From: Saprospiraceae bacterium
GTDB lineage: Bacteria > Bacteroidota > Bacteroidia > Chitinophagales > Saprospiraceae
Reading direction: 5' to 3'
Length of the DNA stretch: 64,000 nt
Assembly (NCBI GenBank): GCA_013214355.1
Contig: JABSSL010000022.1
Coordinates: forward strand, 56,388-120,387
Under the pieces are notes generated by a model. That model was not told the DNA's origin. It saw nothing but the letters and a program-made list of their open reading frames with translations, and did not search any database. Shown piece after piece: positions 1 through 15,000 of the stretch (position 1 is its first letter; every line of letters begins with the position of its first letter). The translations under genes and the position numbers were made by a program.

Positions 1-2
1 GT

Positions 3-3000
3 ACAGATAATGCATCGATTGATATTACCGTAGCGGGTTGTAGCGATTCATTTGATCTCGACTTCGAGAACGATTGTGAATCTGATCGAACGATTGATGT
101 TATTGTTGAAGGACTGCGCGGAAGTGCCACCAATTGTGTAAGTATCCCCAATACAGGAGATGTCGTAAGTGTAATTGCGGAGGCATGGGTTGAAGATGGA
201 GACTGTACTAACGACAAATTACCGGCGTTCTTGACATTCACGTCAGGGGCTACTTCCATCACGGTTAGTGGAGTAGATGCCGTACAGACTACCCCAGGAG
301 GGGCTGCTGAGCGAATCTATCGAGTTCAGTTTCCTGGCTCTTCTACTCAAGTTTGTATCTCCAATCCAAACGGTTGTGATATTACTAGTATGGCATTGTA
401 CGTAGTTCGGAACGTACCTGGAGGATCCTCCGGCTTTACTACCGTCAACCGAGAATTGCATGATGATAAGACACCATCAGGAGTAGCTGATTGTACTTCC
501 AATTCTACCTCCATTGGGGAAAGCGATCTGCCAAGAGATATTGTGATTAAGGTACCCATTCATGAAAAGGATAATTCCCGTGAAGTACAGATCACTGTTA
601 CGGTAACAGATGCGTCCAATCAGGTTGTATTTACGCAAACTCAAACCTTCACTGCTCAGACTGCTGGTGCGGAGGCTTCCTTGTTTGAAATGACTTTGGT
701 GGATGTTCCTGGAGCTGGCACTAATGTTGAAATAGAAGTGTGTTCACCTGATCCTAATGGTGATTCCTTTGGGGTGGGCTCGGTGGTGGCATCCTCTACA
801 GAAAGCTGTATAGAATGTATTTTGACAGCAGAAATTGAGGTGGAAGGAGATAGTCCGGAGATTTGTATTGGAGAAACCTTAGTATTAACTGCAGTAGGCT
901 CGGATGGAACTGAACCCTATGAATATCTATGGTCTACTGGAGCTACTACAGCTTCAATCACCGTGGATCCAACAGTTAATACCACCTATTCCGTAGAAAT
1001 AACAGACGATATTGGATGTACTGCAGAGGCTGAAGTTGAAGTTGTGGTAAACGAGCTGCCAACGGTCACGATGGATCCAGCTGGGCCATTCTGTATTGAT
1101 GATGATCCATATACCTTAGTGGTATCTCCGACCGGAGGAACCTTTGCTGGACCAGGTGTGAATACCTCTTCTGGTGTTTTCAATCCTGCTACAGCAGGTG
1201 CAGGTACACATACGATTACCTATACTTACACTGACGATAATGGATGTACAAATTCGGCTTCTATCCAGATTTTAGTAGATAAAACAGATTTAGATTTAGT
1301 CGGCTCAAATGAGTTCTTCATTTGTGTTGGAGGAGAAGTTACATTTGGCGCAGCAGTTTTGGATCCCTTAGATTTTGTTAGTGTTGAATTTTTGCGTTTT
1401 GATGCTCAGCAGACAGATCCCTATACATCGGCAGATCCAAGTGTTAGTTTGGGTGAATTCCTAATCCCTCCGGGACAAAATAGCCTTACTTCAAGCAACT
1501 TCCCACAAAGTGGTGCTACTCCGGTGACGTACTATATATATGCGATGTTAAAGCCAACTCCTGCATCGGGTCTCTGTACCCCTTTCATAGAATATACGGT
1601 AACAGTTTATCCGGATCCAGAGGTAAGTATTGCCGTTGATAATGAAGAGGTTTGCCTTGGCGGTTCTTCTACTATTACTGGGACAGTCACAGGTGGTTCT
1701 GGAAGTTTCACCTACCAATGGCAATCAGCTACTGCAGTTGGTGGGCCATATACTGACATTCCGGGAGCTACCGATATTACCTATGATGTGCCAACGGGAA
1801 CGGCAGGAACAACCTATTATCAACTAGTCGTAACGGATGCTACGGAAGGTTGTGAAGATCCTGTATCTGCACCCGTAAAGGTAGTCGTTCATCCAGATTT
1901 AATTATTACGGCTGATCCGTCTGATGATACAATTTGTGAAGGTGGCAGCTCTACATTAACCGTAGCAGTTACGGGAGGAGCCGGTACGATCACTTACCAA
2001 TGGCAGATCAGTACCAACGGTACCGACTTCACCAATATAGCTGGAGCAACGAATGCGACTTATACTACGGAAGCACTGACGGCAACTACCTACTATCAAG
2101 TACTAGTAGAAGCAAGTGCGAGTGGCTGTGAAGATGCCACTAGTGCGATAGCTACGATTACGGTAATTGATGATCTAGCGATCACGGCTCAACCACAAGA
2201 TGATGAAATTTGTGAGGGTGGAACAGCAAGTGTTAGTGTAACGGTAAGCGGTGGAGCTGGTACGATCAGTTACCAATGGCAGTCTTCTACCAATGGAACT
2301 GACTTCACCAATATCGATGGCGCAACCAATGATACCTACGACACCCCAGCCCTAACTCAGACGACTTACTATCAAGTAATCATTGAGGCTAGTGCGAGTG
2401 ATTGTGATGCGGTAACCAGTGGGATAGCCGAAGTAACGGTAGTACCGGATATTGATATCACAGTTGATCCAGCTGATGATCAGATCTGTGTGGGTGGAAC
2501 CAGCACGATGAGCGTAGAGATTGAAAATGGTACAGGAGATATTACTTACCAGTGGCAGATTAGTACAGATAATTCAACCTTTACCAATATTGATGGAGCG
2601 ACTAACTCAAGCTATACCACAGAAGAGCTAAGCGCGACGACTTACTATCAAGTAATCGTAAGTGCAAGTGCTAGTGGATGTGATGATGCGACTAGTGGCG
2701 TAGCCACCATTACAGTTATTCCAGATATCGTAATTACAGCTGATCCAAGTGATGATACGATTTGTGAAGGTGGAACGAGTAGCTTGAGTGTATCGATTAC
2801 CGGAGGAGCAGGAGATATCACTTACCAGTGGCAGATCAGCACCAACGGCACTGACTTTACCAATATTGCTGGCGCTACTAATGCGACTTATACGACTGAT
2901 CCACTAACGGCAACTACCTACTATCAAGTATTAGTAGAAGCCAGTGCGAGTGGATGTGAAGATGCCACTAGTGCGATAGCTACGATTACGGTAATTGATG

Positions 3001-6000
3001 ATCTAGCGATCACAGCTCAACTCCAAGATGATGAGATTTGTGAGGGTGGAACAGCTACTGTTGGCGTAACGATCACCGGAGGAGCTGGCACGATCAGCTA
3101 CCAGTGGCAGTCTAGTACCAATGGAACTGACTTCACCAATATCGATGGCGCTACCAATGATACCTACGACACACCTGCTTTAACTCAGACGACTTACTAT
3201 CAAGTAATCATTGAGGCTAGTGCAAGTGATTGTGATGCGGTAACCAGTGGGATAGCCCAAGTAACGGTAGTACCGGATATTGATATCACGGTTGATCCAG
3301 CTGATGATCAGATCTGTGTGGGTGGAACCAGCACGATGAGTGTAGAGATTGAAAATGGTACAGGTGATATTACCTACCAGTGGCAGATTAGTACAGATAA
3401 TTCAACCTTTACCAATATTGATGGAGCGACCAACTCAAGCTATACCACTGAAGAGTTAAGCGCGACGACTTACTACCAGGTAATCGTGAGTGCGAGTGCG
3501 AGTGGTTGTGAAGATGCGACTAGCGGCGTAGCCACCATTACAGTTATTCCAGATATCGTAATTACAGCTGATCCAAGTGATGATACAATTTGTGAAGGTG
3601 GAACGAGTAGCTTAAGTGTGTCCATCACCGGAGGAGCAGGTGATATCACTTATCAATGGCAGATCAGCACGAACGGTACCGACTTTACCAATATAGCTGG
3701 AGCAACCAATGCAACTTATACAACGGAAGCACTAACAGCAACTACCTACTACCAAGTATTGGTAGAAGCGAGTGCCAGTGGCTGTGAAGATGCCACTAGT
3801 GCGATTGCTACGATTACGGTAATTGATGATCTAGCGATTACAGCTCAACCACAAGATGATGAGATCTGCGAAGGTGGAACGGCTACGGTTGGCGTAACCA
3901 TCACTGGAGGAGCTGGTACGATCACTTATCAGTGGCAGTCCAGTACAGATGGCACGAACTTCGCTGATATCGCTGGCGCTACCAATGATACCTACGACAC
4001 ACCTGCTTTAACCCAGACGACTTACTATCAAGTAGTGATTGAGGCCAGTGCAAGTGATTGTGATGCAGTGACCAGTGAGATTGCAACGGTGACAGTGGTA
4101 CCAGATATCGTAATCACCGCTGATCCAACGGATGATGAGATCTGTGAAGGAGGAACGAGTACGCTAAGCGTGTCCATCGAAAATGGAACGGGAGATATCA
4201 CTTATCAGTGGCAGTCCTCAACGGATGGCACAAACTTCAGTGACATTGCTGGCGCTACCGATGCGACTTATACGACTGAGGTATTAACGGCCACGACTTA
4301 CTATCAAGTAGTAGTTAGCGCTTCTGCCAGTGGTTGTGATGATGCAACTAGTGGAGTAGCAACGGTAAATGTGATTCCAGATATCGTAATTACAGCTGAC
4401 CCAAGTGATGATACGATTTGTGAAGGTGGAACGAGCAGCCTAAGTGTGTCCATCACTGGAGGAGCAGGTGATATCACTTACCAATGGCAGATCAGTACCA
4501 ACGGCACTGACTTTACCAATATCGCTGGTGCTACCAATGCAACTTATACTACGGATGCACTAACAGAAACTACTTACTACCAAGTACTAGTGGAAGCCAG
4601 TGCAAGTGGATGTGAAGCTGCTACTAGCGCCATTGCAACGATCACGGTAATTGAAGATCTAGCGATTACGGCTCAGCCGACGGATGATGAGATTTGTGAA
4701 GGAGGAACGGCTACGGTTGGCGTAACCATCACTGGAGGAGCTGGTACGATCACTTATCAGTGGCAGTCCAGTACAGATGGCACGAACTTCGCTGATATCG
4801 CTGGCGCTACCAATGATACCTACGACACACCAGCCTTAACCCAGACGACTTACTATCAAGTAGTGATTGATGCCAGTGCAAGTGATTGTGATGCAGTGAC
4901 CAGTGAGATTGCAACAGTTACCGTAGTACCGGATATCGATATCACGGTTGATCCAGCTGATGACCAGATCTGTGTAGGTGGAACTTCTACAATGAGTGTA
5001 GAGATTGAAAATGGTACAGGTGATATTACTTACCAGTGGCAGATTAGCACAGATAATTCAACCTTTACTAATATCGATGGAGCAACTAACTCAAGTTACA
5101 CAACAGAAGAGTTGAGCGCAACGACTTACTATCAAGTAATCGTAAGTGCCAGTGCCAGTGGTTGTGAAGATGCCACTAGCGGCGTAGCGACAATCACAGT
5201 TATTCCAGATATTGTGATTACAGCTGATCCATCTGATGATACAATTTGCGAAGGCGGAACGAGCAGCTTGAGCGTATCGATTACCGGAGGAGCAGGCGAT
5301 ATCACTTACCAATGGCAGATCAGTACCAACGGCACTGACTTTACTAATATAGCTGGCGCTACTAATTCAACTTATACTACGGAAGCACTAACGGCAACTA
5401 CTTACTACCAAGTACTAGTGGAAGCTAGTGCCAGTGGCTGTGAAGATGCTACTAGTGCCATTGCTACGATTACGGTTATTGAAGATCTAGCGATTACAGC
5501 TCAGCCGACGGATGATGAGATTTGCGAAGGAGGAACGGCTACCGTTGGCGTGACCATCACGGGAGGAGCTGGCACGATCACTTATCAATGGCAGTCCAGT
5601 ACAGACGGCACGAACTTCGCTGATATCGCTGGCGCTACCAATGATACTTATGACACCCCAGCCTTAACCCAGACTACTTACTATCAAGTAGTGATTGAGG
5701 CGAGTGCAAGTGATTGTGATGCAGTGACCAGTGAGATTGCAACGGTGACAGTGGTACCAGATATCGTAATCACCGCTGATCCAACCGATGACCAGATCTG
5801 TGAAGGAGGAACGAGCACGCTAAGCGTCTCTATCGAAAATGGAACGGGCGATATCACTTACCAGTGGCAATCCTCAACGGATGGCACAAACTTCAGTGAC
5901 ATTGCTGGCGCTACCGATGCAACTTACACGACTGAGGCATTAACGGCCACAACTTACTATCAAGTAGTAGTTAGGACTTCTGCCAGTGGATGTGATGATG

Positions 6001-9000
6001 CGACTAGTGCAATCGCAACAGTAACGGTTATTCCAGATATCGTAATTACGGCTGATCCGTCTGATGATACGATCTGTGAAGGTGGAACGAGCAGCTTGAG
6101 TGTATCCATCACGGGAGGAGCAGGCGATATTACGTATCAGTGGCAATCCTCAACGGATGGCACTAACTTCAGTAATATAGCTGGCGCTACCAATGCAACT
6201 TATATTACGGATGCATTAGCTGTAACTACCTACTACCAAGTACTAGTGGATGCCAGTGCCAGTGGTTGTGAAGCCACAACCTCTGCAATAGCGGAAGTTG
6301 AAGTGATTGATGATATTGAAATTACAACACAACCTGCCGACGATGAAATTTGTCAAGGAGGAACGTCAACCCTAGCTATCGCAGTTTCCGGCGGCTCTGG
6401 TACAGTTAGCTATCAATGGCAAATTGCAGACAGCGAAACAGGGCCTTGGACGGATATCGATGGTGCTACAGCAGCTACCTATACTACAGCAATATTGAGT
6501 AATACAACCTACTACCAAGTGGTGATTAACGCTACTGGCAGTGGATGTGAGGCCGTTACCTCTGGTGTTGCAACAGTGACAGTAGTTGTAGATCCAACTA
6601 TTGTTGTTCAACCGCTTTCACAGACCATTTGTGAAAATAGTAACATAATACTCGAGGTAGAGGCCGTGGGTGGTACTCCATTCTTGACTTACCAATGGCA
6701 AACGGCTGATACTCCTGCAGGACCTTGGACGGATATTGGTGGAGCGACTAATAGTACTTACACCACGCCAGTTCTTACGGAAGAAGCCTACTACCAAGTA
6801 ATTGTGGATGCGAGTGGGGAGTCCTGTAGCAGTACAACGTCGGATGTAGTGACCATCGGAGTCAACCCACTGGTAGTTGTATCTGTCGGTGATGATGCGG
6901 AATCTTGTTCTAATGCTGGCTTCCAGCTGCAAGGTGAGATCACAGGAGGTATTGGAACCGGAACTTGGACAACTACTGGTGATGGTACCTTTGATGATAA
7001 TAGAGCGCTAGATGCCATCTACACACCAGGACCTGGAGATATTGCTGCAGGAACAGTAAATATCATCCTTACTTCTGATGATCCTGATGGTGATGGACCA
7101 TGTAGCATTGAAACAGATTTCTTGCTCTTGACAATTAATCCAGCACCAGTAATCACCAACACTGAACTTACGCCAGTATCTTGTGAAGGTGATAATGGCT
7201 CGATTACCATTGCAGTGGATAATGGCACAGCTCCATACACCATCACATGGAGTAACGGAGATATTGGTTTCACAGCAACTAATTTGGAACCGGGTTCACA
7301 CACCGTCACTATCGTAGATGATAAAGGTTGTATCATCGAGTCTACCATTGAACTAGTAAGAGAGTGTTTTGATCTGGCACTGACTAAGGAATTGATCTCA
7401 GCCGGGCCATTCTTCCCAGGATATGAGGTGAGTTTCCAGATTTCTGTGACCAACCAAGGTAATATTGAAGCTACTGATGTCCAGATCACGGACTATATTC
7501 CTTCTAGCTTGATCTTGACGGACGCTGCTTGGACAGGTGAAGGAACCAGAACGATTCCTTCTATTGCCTCAGGTGCAACAGAAACAGTTACCGTTACTTT
7601 CCAGATTGATCCGGACTACTCTGGTGGCAATATTTTCAACTACGCAGAGATTAGTGATGCAACGAATGCTCTTGGATTAGTTGATGAAGATTCGAACTTC
7701 GATCAGGACAACACCAATGATGCTGGTGGGGAACCAGAATCTCCTGCTGATAACTATATCAATGGAGATGGTACCGGCGCTATCGGAAGTGGGGATGCCG
7801 CTGGCGATGAGGATGATCATGATCCAGCTTTGATCTCTGTTGAAGCATTGGTTGATCTTGAACTAGATAAGACAGTGGATAATCCTACACCTTTCGTAGG
7901 TAGTAGAGTGGTATTCACTATTACAGTAGAAAACAAAGGACCAAGTACTGCAACTCGAGTATCTATCCTAGATGACGTGCCTGCGGGTTATGACGATATA
8001 CAGTTTATCTCTGTTGATGGGGAAGTATCTGTGCTACCTAGTAGCGGCAACATTATCTGGAGACCAGATGATATCGCTGCAGGCCAGACCGTAACTTTGG
8101 TTTTCTCCGCCTTAGTTGTGGACGCTGCTGAAACAGCTTACGATAATAGTGCAGAGGTAAGAACCCTTGATCAAGAAGATATCGATTCTGAGCCTAATAA
8201 TGGGGTAGATACGGATGGAGATGGAGATTGCAGCGATGACCCTGGTGATGAAGATGATGGCGATTGTGTAGAGGTAAATCCAATCAAAGTGATTGACCTC
8301 GAACTAGATAAGAGCGTCAGTAATGAAACACCGGATGTGGGTACAAACATCGTCTACACTATCAGTGTGACTAATAAAGGTCCTAGTACAGCTTCTGGTG
8401 TGGTCATTACAGATCTTTTGCCATCTGGCTTGACTTTCGTTTCTAGTGATGCTGGGGCAGACTATAATAGTGCCACCGGTATTTGGGAGGCAGGTACTAT
8501 CGGAATCGGTGAAATAGTAGAGTTGAATATTACTGCCTTTGTAGAACCGGATGGCGATTATGTCAACCTAGCGGAAGTAACCGATGCCAATGAACAAGAC
8601 GTAGATTCTACACCAAACAATGGTGTGGACACGAACAACAACGGAGATGTGAGCGATGATCCAGGTGATGAAGATGATGGCGATGGTGTAATCATTGATC
8701 CAGTGCCAATCATTGACTTGGAACTAGATAAATCTGTTGACGATATCAATGGCAATGTAGATGCCGGAGAAGAAGTAACCTTCACCATAGAATTGACAAA
8801 CCAGGGCCCAAGTACGGCCAATGGAGTTGAAGTTACAGATCAGCTAGAAGATGGCTTCATCTACCTAAGCCACAATGCATCTGTCGGTACGTACGATCCG
8901 ATTACCGGAGAATGGGAGGTAGGGACTCTGGCAGCAGGTGAGACCGTTACGCTGGACATTAGAGTGGAAGTGAATGTGGCTGGTAACTACTTCAACCTAG

Positions 9001-12000
9001 CAGAAGTAACCGAAGCGGATGAAGAAGATTCGGATTCCACACCAGATAATGGTGTAGATACTGATGGAGATGGCGACTTCTCTGATGACTTCGACGATGA
9101 AGATGATGGAGATGGGGTTATCGTCGATGTAGATTGTGATATGATCGGTAATGTGGCCAATATCTACTGCGACGACAGTGGAACGCCATTGAATCCAGAT
9201 GACGACGTCTTCTTTGTAGAAGTGGTAGCTCAAGGATTTGGTACCGGAACCAGTCCAGGTTGGAGAGCTGAGGTTGATGGCGAAACCGTTGGAACTGGAG
9301 ACTACTCTGGCGCAGTGGTGACGGTTGGTCCATTCTTGATTAGCAATGGTGACGTGATCATCTACATAATTGATGATAGCGATTCTGGTTGTCGTGCCAT
9401 CCTAGGAGGTGAAGCACCAGAGCCATGTTCTTTGAGACCTTGTGATTTAACCGCCAACATTACAGAAGTTGTTTGTGATGATAACTCCACTGGAGCTGAT
9501 CCAGAAGATGATGTCTTCTATGTTTCTGTAGCTGTAGCTGGTACAAACAACAACAGTTGGAGTGCTAAGGTGAATGGCGAAATCAGATTGACTTCACTCA
9601 ATTACAATAGAAACGAGACTTTAGGACCATTCTTCTATAGAGATGGTGCAGTGGAAATTGAAGTATATGATGATCAGGTAGGGGATTGTACGGAAAGATT
9701 CGTCGTTAATCCACCTGCAAATACTTGTTCTACTGACTGCTCCGTTGAAGCTGTCCTGGCACAGGATCCAGTTTGTGACGATAACGGTACACCTGGTGAT
9801 CCTTCAGATGATACTTATTCATTCTCTTTACTAGTGAATGGAAACAACTTATCAGGAACAACTTGGAAAGATAACTTCGGCAACATTGGAACATTTGGTG
9901 AGGTGAGAACTTACACCGGGCTTCTAATTGCTGATGGACCGTTTACCATGACCATTTCAGATGAAAATAACTCCATCTGTAGAACGGGTATCTTGATTGT
10001 TCCACCTGCAGCTTGTTCAAACACTTGTGATATTAGACCAAGTGTGGTGGTTGAGCCAGTATGTGCTGATAGTGGTACACCAAGTAACCCGAACGATGAC
10101 GTCTTCAGCTTCACCGTTGAAGTAGAAGGAGATCTAACCGGAAATAATGGTTGGGAAGCCATGATTGGAGGAGAGGTGGTAGGAACTGGTAACTATAATG
10201 AGTTAGTTGAGATTGGACCGTTGGCAATTGTGAATGGTGATGTACAGGTAATCTTCCGAGACGTAGACGATCAAACCTGTACAGATGCCATCATGGTACA
10301 AGCTCCATTAAACTGTTCCAACGAATGTCAGGTCGTAGTTACTCAGCCAGATGCGGTAGATTGTGATCCTGCTGGTACACCAGCCGACCCAACCGATGAT
10401 ACCTTCTCCTTCCAGTTGAATATTGATGGTAATAATGGTAGCGGAAGCTGGCGTGCCTTCATTGATGGAGTAGAAGTAGATAACGGTAACTTTGGAACAA
10501 GTGGCAACTTCGGACCATTCCTAATTGCAAATGGACCGGTAGAGGTTGTAATTCAAGATGAGCTTGATCCAGATTGTGGCACGACGATCACTATTGATCC
10601 ACCAGCTTCTTGTTCTGAAGAATGTGCTGTCGAAGCAGTGGTGGAAAATACTATCTGTGCAAACAATGGTACGCCATTTGATCCAAGTGATGACTTGTTC
10701 TACGCAGCTGTCCGCGTAGAAGGCTTCAACACGGGAACAAGATGGTCTACACCACAGGCCTTCCAGCAAGGTACAGACTATGCCTACGGAACTACCGTAC
10801 TATTCGGCCCATTCCCGATCAGTGGTGGTAACCGAGTAATCAACTTCTTCGACTTGAGTGATGAAGCATGTGCCGGCTCTATCTTTATCACGGCACCTGA
10901 ATCTTGCTCACAAGATTGCTTGATTGATGCGGTAGTAGGTGAGATCACTTGCGATGATCAAGGTACTAGCGATCCTTCAGACGACACCTATACAGTACCC
11001 GTTACGATTAATGGCCAATTTAACTTCGGCTCTTGCTGGAGAGAATTGGACGGTAGCGGCCAAACTGGAAACTATGGTGAGACGGTAGAATTCGGGCCAT
11101 ATCTAGTGTCGGATGGAGATGTAAGTATTAAGATTGCTGATTGTAGAGATATCAGCTGCCAAGTAATCATCGTAGCTCCTGCACCAGAAGCTTGTTCTCA
11201 GCCAGATTGTGAAGTCATTGGCGATGTTCAAGAGGTAAGTTGTGATGATAACGGTACACCAGCTGATCCTGCGGATGATGTGTTCTTCGTAACCATGGAT
11301 ATCAGCGTTCAGCATTCTGATGCTGGAGCAGCTTGGAGAGCAAGCTTGTTGGATGGTACAGCGATAGGAACAGGTACTTTCCCAACTACCCATACTTTTG
11401 GACCGTTGGCGATTCCTGATCCATTGCAAGAGGTTGGAATCATCATTGAAGATGTCATTGACAATACATGCAGGGACACCATCTTCGTTTTACCACCAAA
11501 TACTTGCTCTGATGCATGTGCCTTTGAAATCATTGCGGATGCTGAAGGTGTCTGTGATAGCAATGGTACACCATCCGATCCATCCGATGATACCTATAGC
11601 TTCACGATGACGGTGAACGGGTTGAATGGTGGCAACAGCGGCTGGCAAGCTAGTATAGATGGAGTGGTGAGAGCAATTGGTACGTACGGTAGTACAATGA
11701 CCATAGATGATCTGCCAATTGGTACAGATGTAACGATCGTAGTGAATGATATCGATGACCCAGAATGTGGATTCGAAGAGATAGTGGTTACTTCTCCGAC
11801 CTCTTGTTCTGATGAATGCGGCATTACACAGGTGCTGGTTTCTGATCCAGTTTGTACTTCTGACAATACTTACAACTTCACCATCACGGTTGTTGGAGTG
11901 GGTGACGAATGGGAGACAGCTGATGGTTCATTCAGTGGTCCATACAATACAGAAGTAACCTTCCCGGATCAAAGAGCCGATGGAAATCTCCAAAGCTTTA

Positions 12001-15000
12001 CGATTAGAGATAGAAACGATAGTAGCTGTACGGCAAGCTTTGAAGTACAAGCTCCATCACCAGAACAATGTTCTCAGTGTGATGTACAAGTAATGATGCC
12101 AGATCTTCGCTGTGACGATAATGGCACGCCTAACGATCCATCCGATGACGTGTACTACTTTGATATGGTGTTCACTAGTACGGCATTAGCCGGCTCTAGT
12201 TGGACAGCAGAAGATCCAAATACTACCACTGGTGTATTTGGTACGAATGTAGTAACCTTCGGTCCATACTCCATCCAAGAAGAAGGAGCTGTTTCCTTCC
12301 TAGTGATTAGTGACGTTAATCCAAATTGTCAAGTAGCTGTATTCGTGCCAGCACCTGAGGCTTGTTCCGCAGGCTGCCGCATAGCTACAGAAATGGTTGA
12401 GGTAGTATGTAATGACAATGGTACCGTCAATGATAGAGAAGATGATGTCTTCATCACTTCGCTACGCTTCACTGGAGAGATGGAAGGCAGTATCGGTTGG
12501 AATATTTACTTGCTAGATAGCGCAAGCACCTGGATGGGCACTGGCATCTATAATACAGAGCGCTTCTTCGGTCCCTTTAGTGCTAATGACGGCCCTGTCA
12601 CCTTCGTTGTGGAAGATTTGATGTCTCCAGGTTGTAGAGATACGATTACCATCGATCCTTCTGCAACTTGTAGCCCTTCTGTCTGTGACATTAGAGCCGT
12701 GGTAGAATCTACTGATTGTAGTGACAACGGCACGCCAGATGATCCAAGTGACGACTTCTTCACGGTGGATGTCAGAGTTGAAGACCAGGACGGTTCAGCG
12801 GAAGGTTGGGTAGCCTCAAATGGTTCTAGCGGATTGTATGGTGAAGTAGTCACCTTCGGACCGTACAGCTTTGCAGAGGACACTTACCTGGAAACCTTCC
12901 GAGATAGTTTGATCGAGGGTTGTGAATTCGAATTGACGATCAAGCGACCATTGCCTGAAGTAAACTGTCCAGAAGATGTTGAGACCATCGTTGGATCAAC
13001 GGGTGAGGGAGAAGATCTAGTTTGCACGGATCTTGATCAAATCGTGAACAATCCGGCTAGCTTAGACTTGACAGGTCGACCAACATTCGAAAACGCATGT
13101 GGGGTAGCAGACATCACCTTCCAAGATGAGGTTATTGGTGGAGATTGTGATGACATAGTGATATTGAGAACCTTCACCATTAACTTGATTTCTGGAGACC
13201 AGCTGACCTGTGAGCAGCGTATCACAGTCCGTAAGGCAGAGGTGACCGATATCGTCTTCCCTGAATCTGCAGACTTCGTTTGCACCGATCAATTCTTGGT
13301 GGATGATAACGGACATCCGCATCCAGATGTAACTGGTTACCCAATGGTGGTAACAGCCTTTGGGCAGCATGTAATGAACCCTGATTACTGCAACTTGACA
13401 GCTAGCTATCAGGATGAAGCAGCGCCAGGATGTGGAGGATCTTCTCAGATCACTAGATTCTGGACCATTACCGATAACTGTACGGGTGAAACGACTACAG
13501 AGACGCAGCTTCTAACGATTGCAGGAGATGATGCAATCCCAAGCATTACCTGCCCTGAAGGTTACGATGCCGGTGTACTCTTTAGTACGGATCCAGGTAT
13601 CTGTACCGCGACGATCGAAGTACCAACACCTCGATTTGATCAGGTTGGTTGTGCTGCGGCTTGGCAGTTAAGAACTGTAATCAACGACAGTGAAGGTAAT
13701 ACGCTATTCACGATAGAAGATGGCGAAGATCGCACCCTAACAGGTATTACCATCGGAGACTACGAAATCCAATACACAATCTTCGACGAGTGTGGTGCTT
13801 CTACCACTACTAGTTGCTTCTTTAGTGTAGCGGATCTTGAGAAACCAGAAGCTGTATGTGAGCCAGGTGTAAATATCTCACTTGGTGGTATCGGTGTAGC
13901 TCGACTATTTGTGGCCAATATTGATGCCGGTAGCTTTGATAACTGTGCCATTGAAAACATCGAAGTTCGCCGAATCTACACCAGAGATCCTGAGACTTGT
14001 GACTCTCTAACTACAGAAATCTATACAGACTGGGGACCATTCATTGAAGTGTCCTGCTGTGATGCTGGCCAATTCGTCACCGTAGAACTTCGTGTGACTG
14101 ATGCTAGTGGAAATGTAGATGTATGTAGCGTCCAAGTACTGGTGGAAGATAAGACCTTGCCATACTGCTATGGTCTAGATGATGACATCGTCTCTTGCGA
14201 CGACTTACCAGATGGCTTTGATCCTTACAACAGCAGCCAAATGGCAGATCTATTTGGCATGCCGCTGGTGGAAGATAACTGTGCGGCTGAGGCCGTCGAG
14301 CTTGATCCAGAGGTAAGCCTGGATGATTGCGGGTTTGGATACATTATCAGACGTTTTGTAGCGGTAGATGTAGTAGGAAATGTTTCGGATGCAGTCTTCG
14401 AACAGCAGATTATCTTCGACTACAGCTTGAACTATGAAATAGGCTTCCCAAGAGATACGGAAACCAACTGTATCTTCGATGTAGATACCTTGATTGTTCA
14501 GAAGACAGGTTGTGATTCTATCACCGTTACTTATGAAGATATCTTCCTACCGCTTGAAGGAGCTGAATGCTACAACCTAGTTCGTACCTATCACGTGATC
14601 AACCACTGTGAATGGGATGGAATTTCTGCTCCAGTCCAAATCAGCAGAGATGAAGATTGTGATGGTACGGAAGGAGAGGAGCGAGTTTGGGTACTGGTAA
14701 GACCAGACGGAACCTTCGTGGATAGCGATAATGATGAACTCAACCGCTCTCCATTGGCCGGAACCAAAGATCCAAGTTGCACGGGGACTTCTAACCCAGA
14801 AGGATACTGGCGAACAGCAACCTCCAACGGATATTGGACCTACAGCCAGCGCATCAAGATGTACGATAACATCCCCGCGGTTGTATCCTACACTCCAGCT
14901 GAGGCCTTCTGCACCGAAACGGCAGATTGTGAGACGGAAGTCAATTATCCATTCTCTGTAATTGAGAATTGCCTACCAGAGAACCTCGAAATCCGAGTCT

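Noticed and set aside
1620..6867. Regular DNA repeats that might be a CRISPR array or satellite
   Set aside because: The repeats are in frame, 276 and 828 bp long, and encode Ig-like domains without stops; there are no short repeat-spacer units.
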